Both the position numbers and the translations under genes were made by a program. Under the pieces are notes generated by a model, which was not told where the DNA came from, made no database searches, and saw only the letters and a program-made list of their open reading frames with translations. Below, piece by piece: positions 12,192 to 12,954 of a stretch of 12,954 nucleotides of DNA. The DNA is from an uncultured Oscillospiraceae bacterium. GTDB lineage: Bacteria > Bacillota > Clostridia > Oscillospirales > Oscillospiraceae. Location of the stretch: assembly GCA_958438185.1 (NCBI GenBank), contig CAUBQU010000014.1, positions 1 through 12,954 of the forward strand, in the 5' to 3' direction. Numbering within the stretch: position 1 is the first letter of the stretch; each line of letters opens with the position of its first letter.

Positions 12192-12217
12192 GCGTGGGGC
12201 GCAATACGCCCGGACGC
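12192..12217 (+). other. Hairpin in the leader of the CHAP-domain gene
   Basis: GCGT-G-GGGCG (12192-12201) pairs with CGCCC-GG-ACGC (12207-12217) around CAATA, with a small internal loop. It lies near the 5' end of the expected transcript and has no T-run after it, so it is not a terminator. It may stabilise the mRNA. No known riboswitch pattern was recognised in the 75-base leader. Confidence 0.5.
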
Positions 12218-12256
12218 TGCGATCCCTGCAAAATCCCTGAAGAAAGAAGATGGCGT

Positions 12257-12954
12257 ATGAAAAAACGTGTACTTAGCCTGGCACTGGCTGTGCTGATGGC
12301 CCTCTCCCTGCTGCCGACGGCAGCCTCGGCCTCTACAGGCGGCAAGACCGCCGATGACGCGATCAACTGGGTCCGAAGCAAAGCAGGGCAGCCCCTGGAT
12401 TACGACGGCGCATATGGCGCCCAATGTGTCGACCTGATCTGCTTTTACTACAAATACCTCGGCCAGACCTCCCCTGGCGGTTACGCCAAGGAGTACCGCA
12501 CGAATGCACTCCCGTCCGGCTGGCAGCGGCTCCAGGGCGTCCAGCCCCAGAAGGGCGATATCCTAGTCTACAATCCGAGCGCCAAAAATGAAGCCGGCCA
12601 TGTCGCAATCTACGAATCGGATTACAGCACCTGGCATCAAAATTATGCCGACCGGCAATATGTCGTCAATGTCACAAATGTGAGATATAACAACTTTGAC
12701 AATACCTACTGGGGCGTGATCCGCCCGGACTTTTCCAGCGTGACCCCGGCACCGACCTTTGACAACATTGGCGCAGACGTCTACCGCCTGCTCATTCGGT
12801 CAGATAGCTGGAAGCATATCGGGACGAATTATTACGACTCCAATAGCTGGAACGTGACGATCTCCCGCACCAACAATGCCAATGACCCAGCTCAGATCTG
12901 GCGTTTTATCCGCCAAGCTGACGGCAGCTATTATGTCCAGAATATGTTCAACGA
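12257..12954 (+). CDS. Secreted CHAP-domain cell wall hydrolase, 3' end cut by the window
   Basis: The first 232 residues are visible; the gene continues past the right edge. MKKRVLSLALAVLMALSLLP and the site ASA-STG (after residue 25) form a clear signal peptide, so the protein is secreted. A CHAP domain (about 30-155) follows, with the catalytic Cys in GAQCVDLI (C57), the His in GHVAIYES (H115) and a likely third residue E120; it ends in YWGVIRPDF. CHAP enzymes cut peptidoglycan as amidases or endopeptidases. From about residue 168 a second domain begins, VYRLLIRSDSWKHI to QIWRFIRQADGSYYVQN. Its IWRF pattern resembles ricin-type beta-trefoil carbohydrate-binding repeats, which would target the enzyme to a glycan. 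The ribosome binding site (GAAAGAAG) is weak. The promoter and a possible operator lie upstream. Substrate and role (wall turnover, competition or spore outgrowth) are not shown. Confidence 0.87.
   Translation, partial: MKKRVLSLALAVLMALSLLPTAASASTGGKTADDAINWVRSKAGQPLDYDGAYGAQCVDLICFYYKYLGQTSPGGYAKEYRTNALPSGWQRLQGVQPQKGDILVYNPSAKNEAGHVAIYESDYSTWHQNYADRQYVVNVTNVRYNNFDNTYWGVIRPDFSSVTPAPTFDNIGADVYRLLIRSDSWKHIGTNYYDSNSWNVTISRTNNANDPAQIWRFIRQADGSYYVQNMFN

Noticed and set aside
12180..12256. Possible riboswitch in the leader of the CHAP-domain gene
   Set aside because: The leader is only about 75 bases, with one hairpin and a short direct repeat (TCCCTGnAAAATCCCTG-like). It matches no riboswitch class I can recall, including the c-di-AMP type often linked to wall hydrolases.
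1..12954. CRISPR arrays, insertion sequences or prophage genes
   Set aside because: No regularly spaced repeats, transposase or integrase motifs or terminal inverted repeats were seen on reading both strands. Base composition is even apart from short AT-rich promoter regions.

Overview
The window reads as chromosomal DNA from a GC-rich, spore-forming, anaerobic Firmicute, most likely a gut Clostridia of the Oscillospiraceae/Ruminococcaceae type. This is inferred from a SpoVAC-type sporulation gene, a rubrerythrin, Gram-positive signal peptides with GGAGG ribosome binding sites, and strong G/C third-position use; no species is assigned. The strong codon bias makes long spurious open frames opposite nearly every gene, and these are left out.

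Left edge (1-738, minus strand): the 5' end of a secreted protein gene lies behind a complete control region: a TTGACA-17-TAGAAT promoter, a cobalamin (B12) riboswitch, and an intrinsic terminator just before the gene. Next, spoVAC (739-1179) sits apart from its usual spoVA partners.

Central block (1229-8218, minus strand): three tightly coupled genes (overlaps of 1 and 11 bases). In transcription order they are a 1564-residue multidomain protein (HD phosphohydrolase-like domain, helical HEAT-type solenoid, NadD-like nucleotidyltransferase, probable GNAT-like segment, phosphoribosyltransferase-like domain), a degenerate lactate/malate-dehydrogenase-like protein, and a flavodoxin-fold protein with a cysteine cluster. 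I know of no defined function for this set. It is the best candidate for an undescribed system, probably linked to nucleotide or NAD-type chemistry.

Upstream block (8368-10208, minus strand): galE and trmO form a two-gene overlapping unit with its own promoter and terminator.

Right part (10270-12954): an amidase gene (plus) and rubrerythrin (minus) converge and overlap at their 3' ends. The only good terminators for each transcript lie beyond the far side of the other gene, so long antisense RNAs are expected. Then come a 54-codon gene for a small conserved-looking protein, a tRNA-Arg(ACG) on the minus strand with promoter and terminator, and the start of a secreted CHAP-domain hydrolase whose promoter carries a perfect palindrome.

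No insertion sequences, CRISPR arrays, phage genes or origins were seen. The window looks like ordinary chromosome with one unusual operon.
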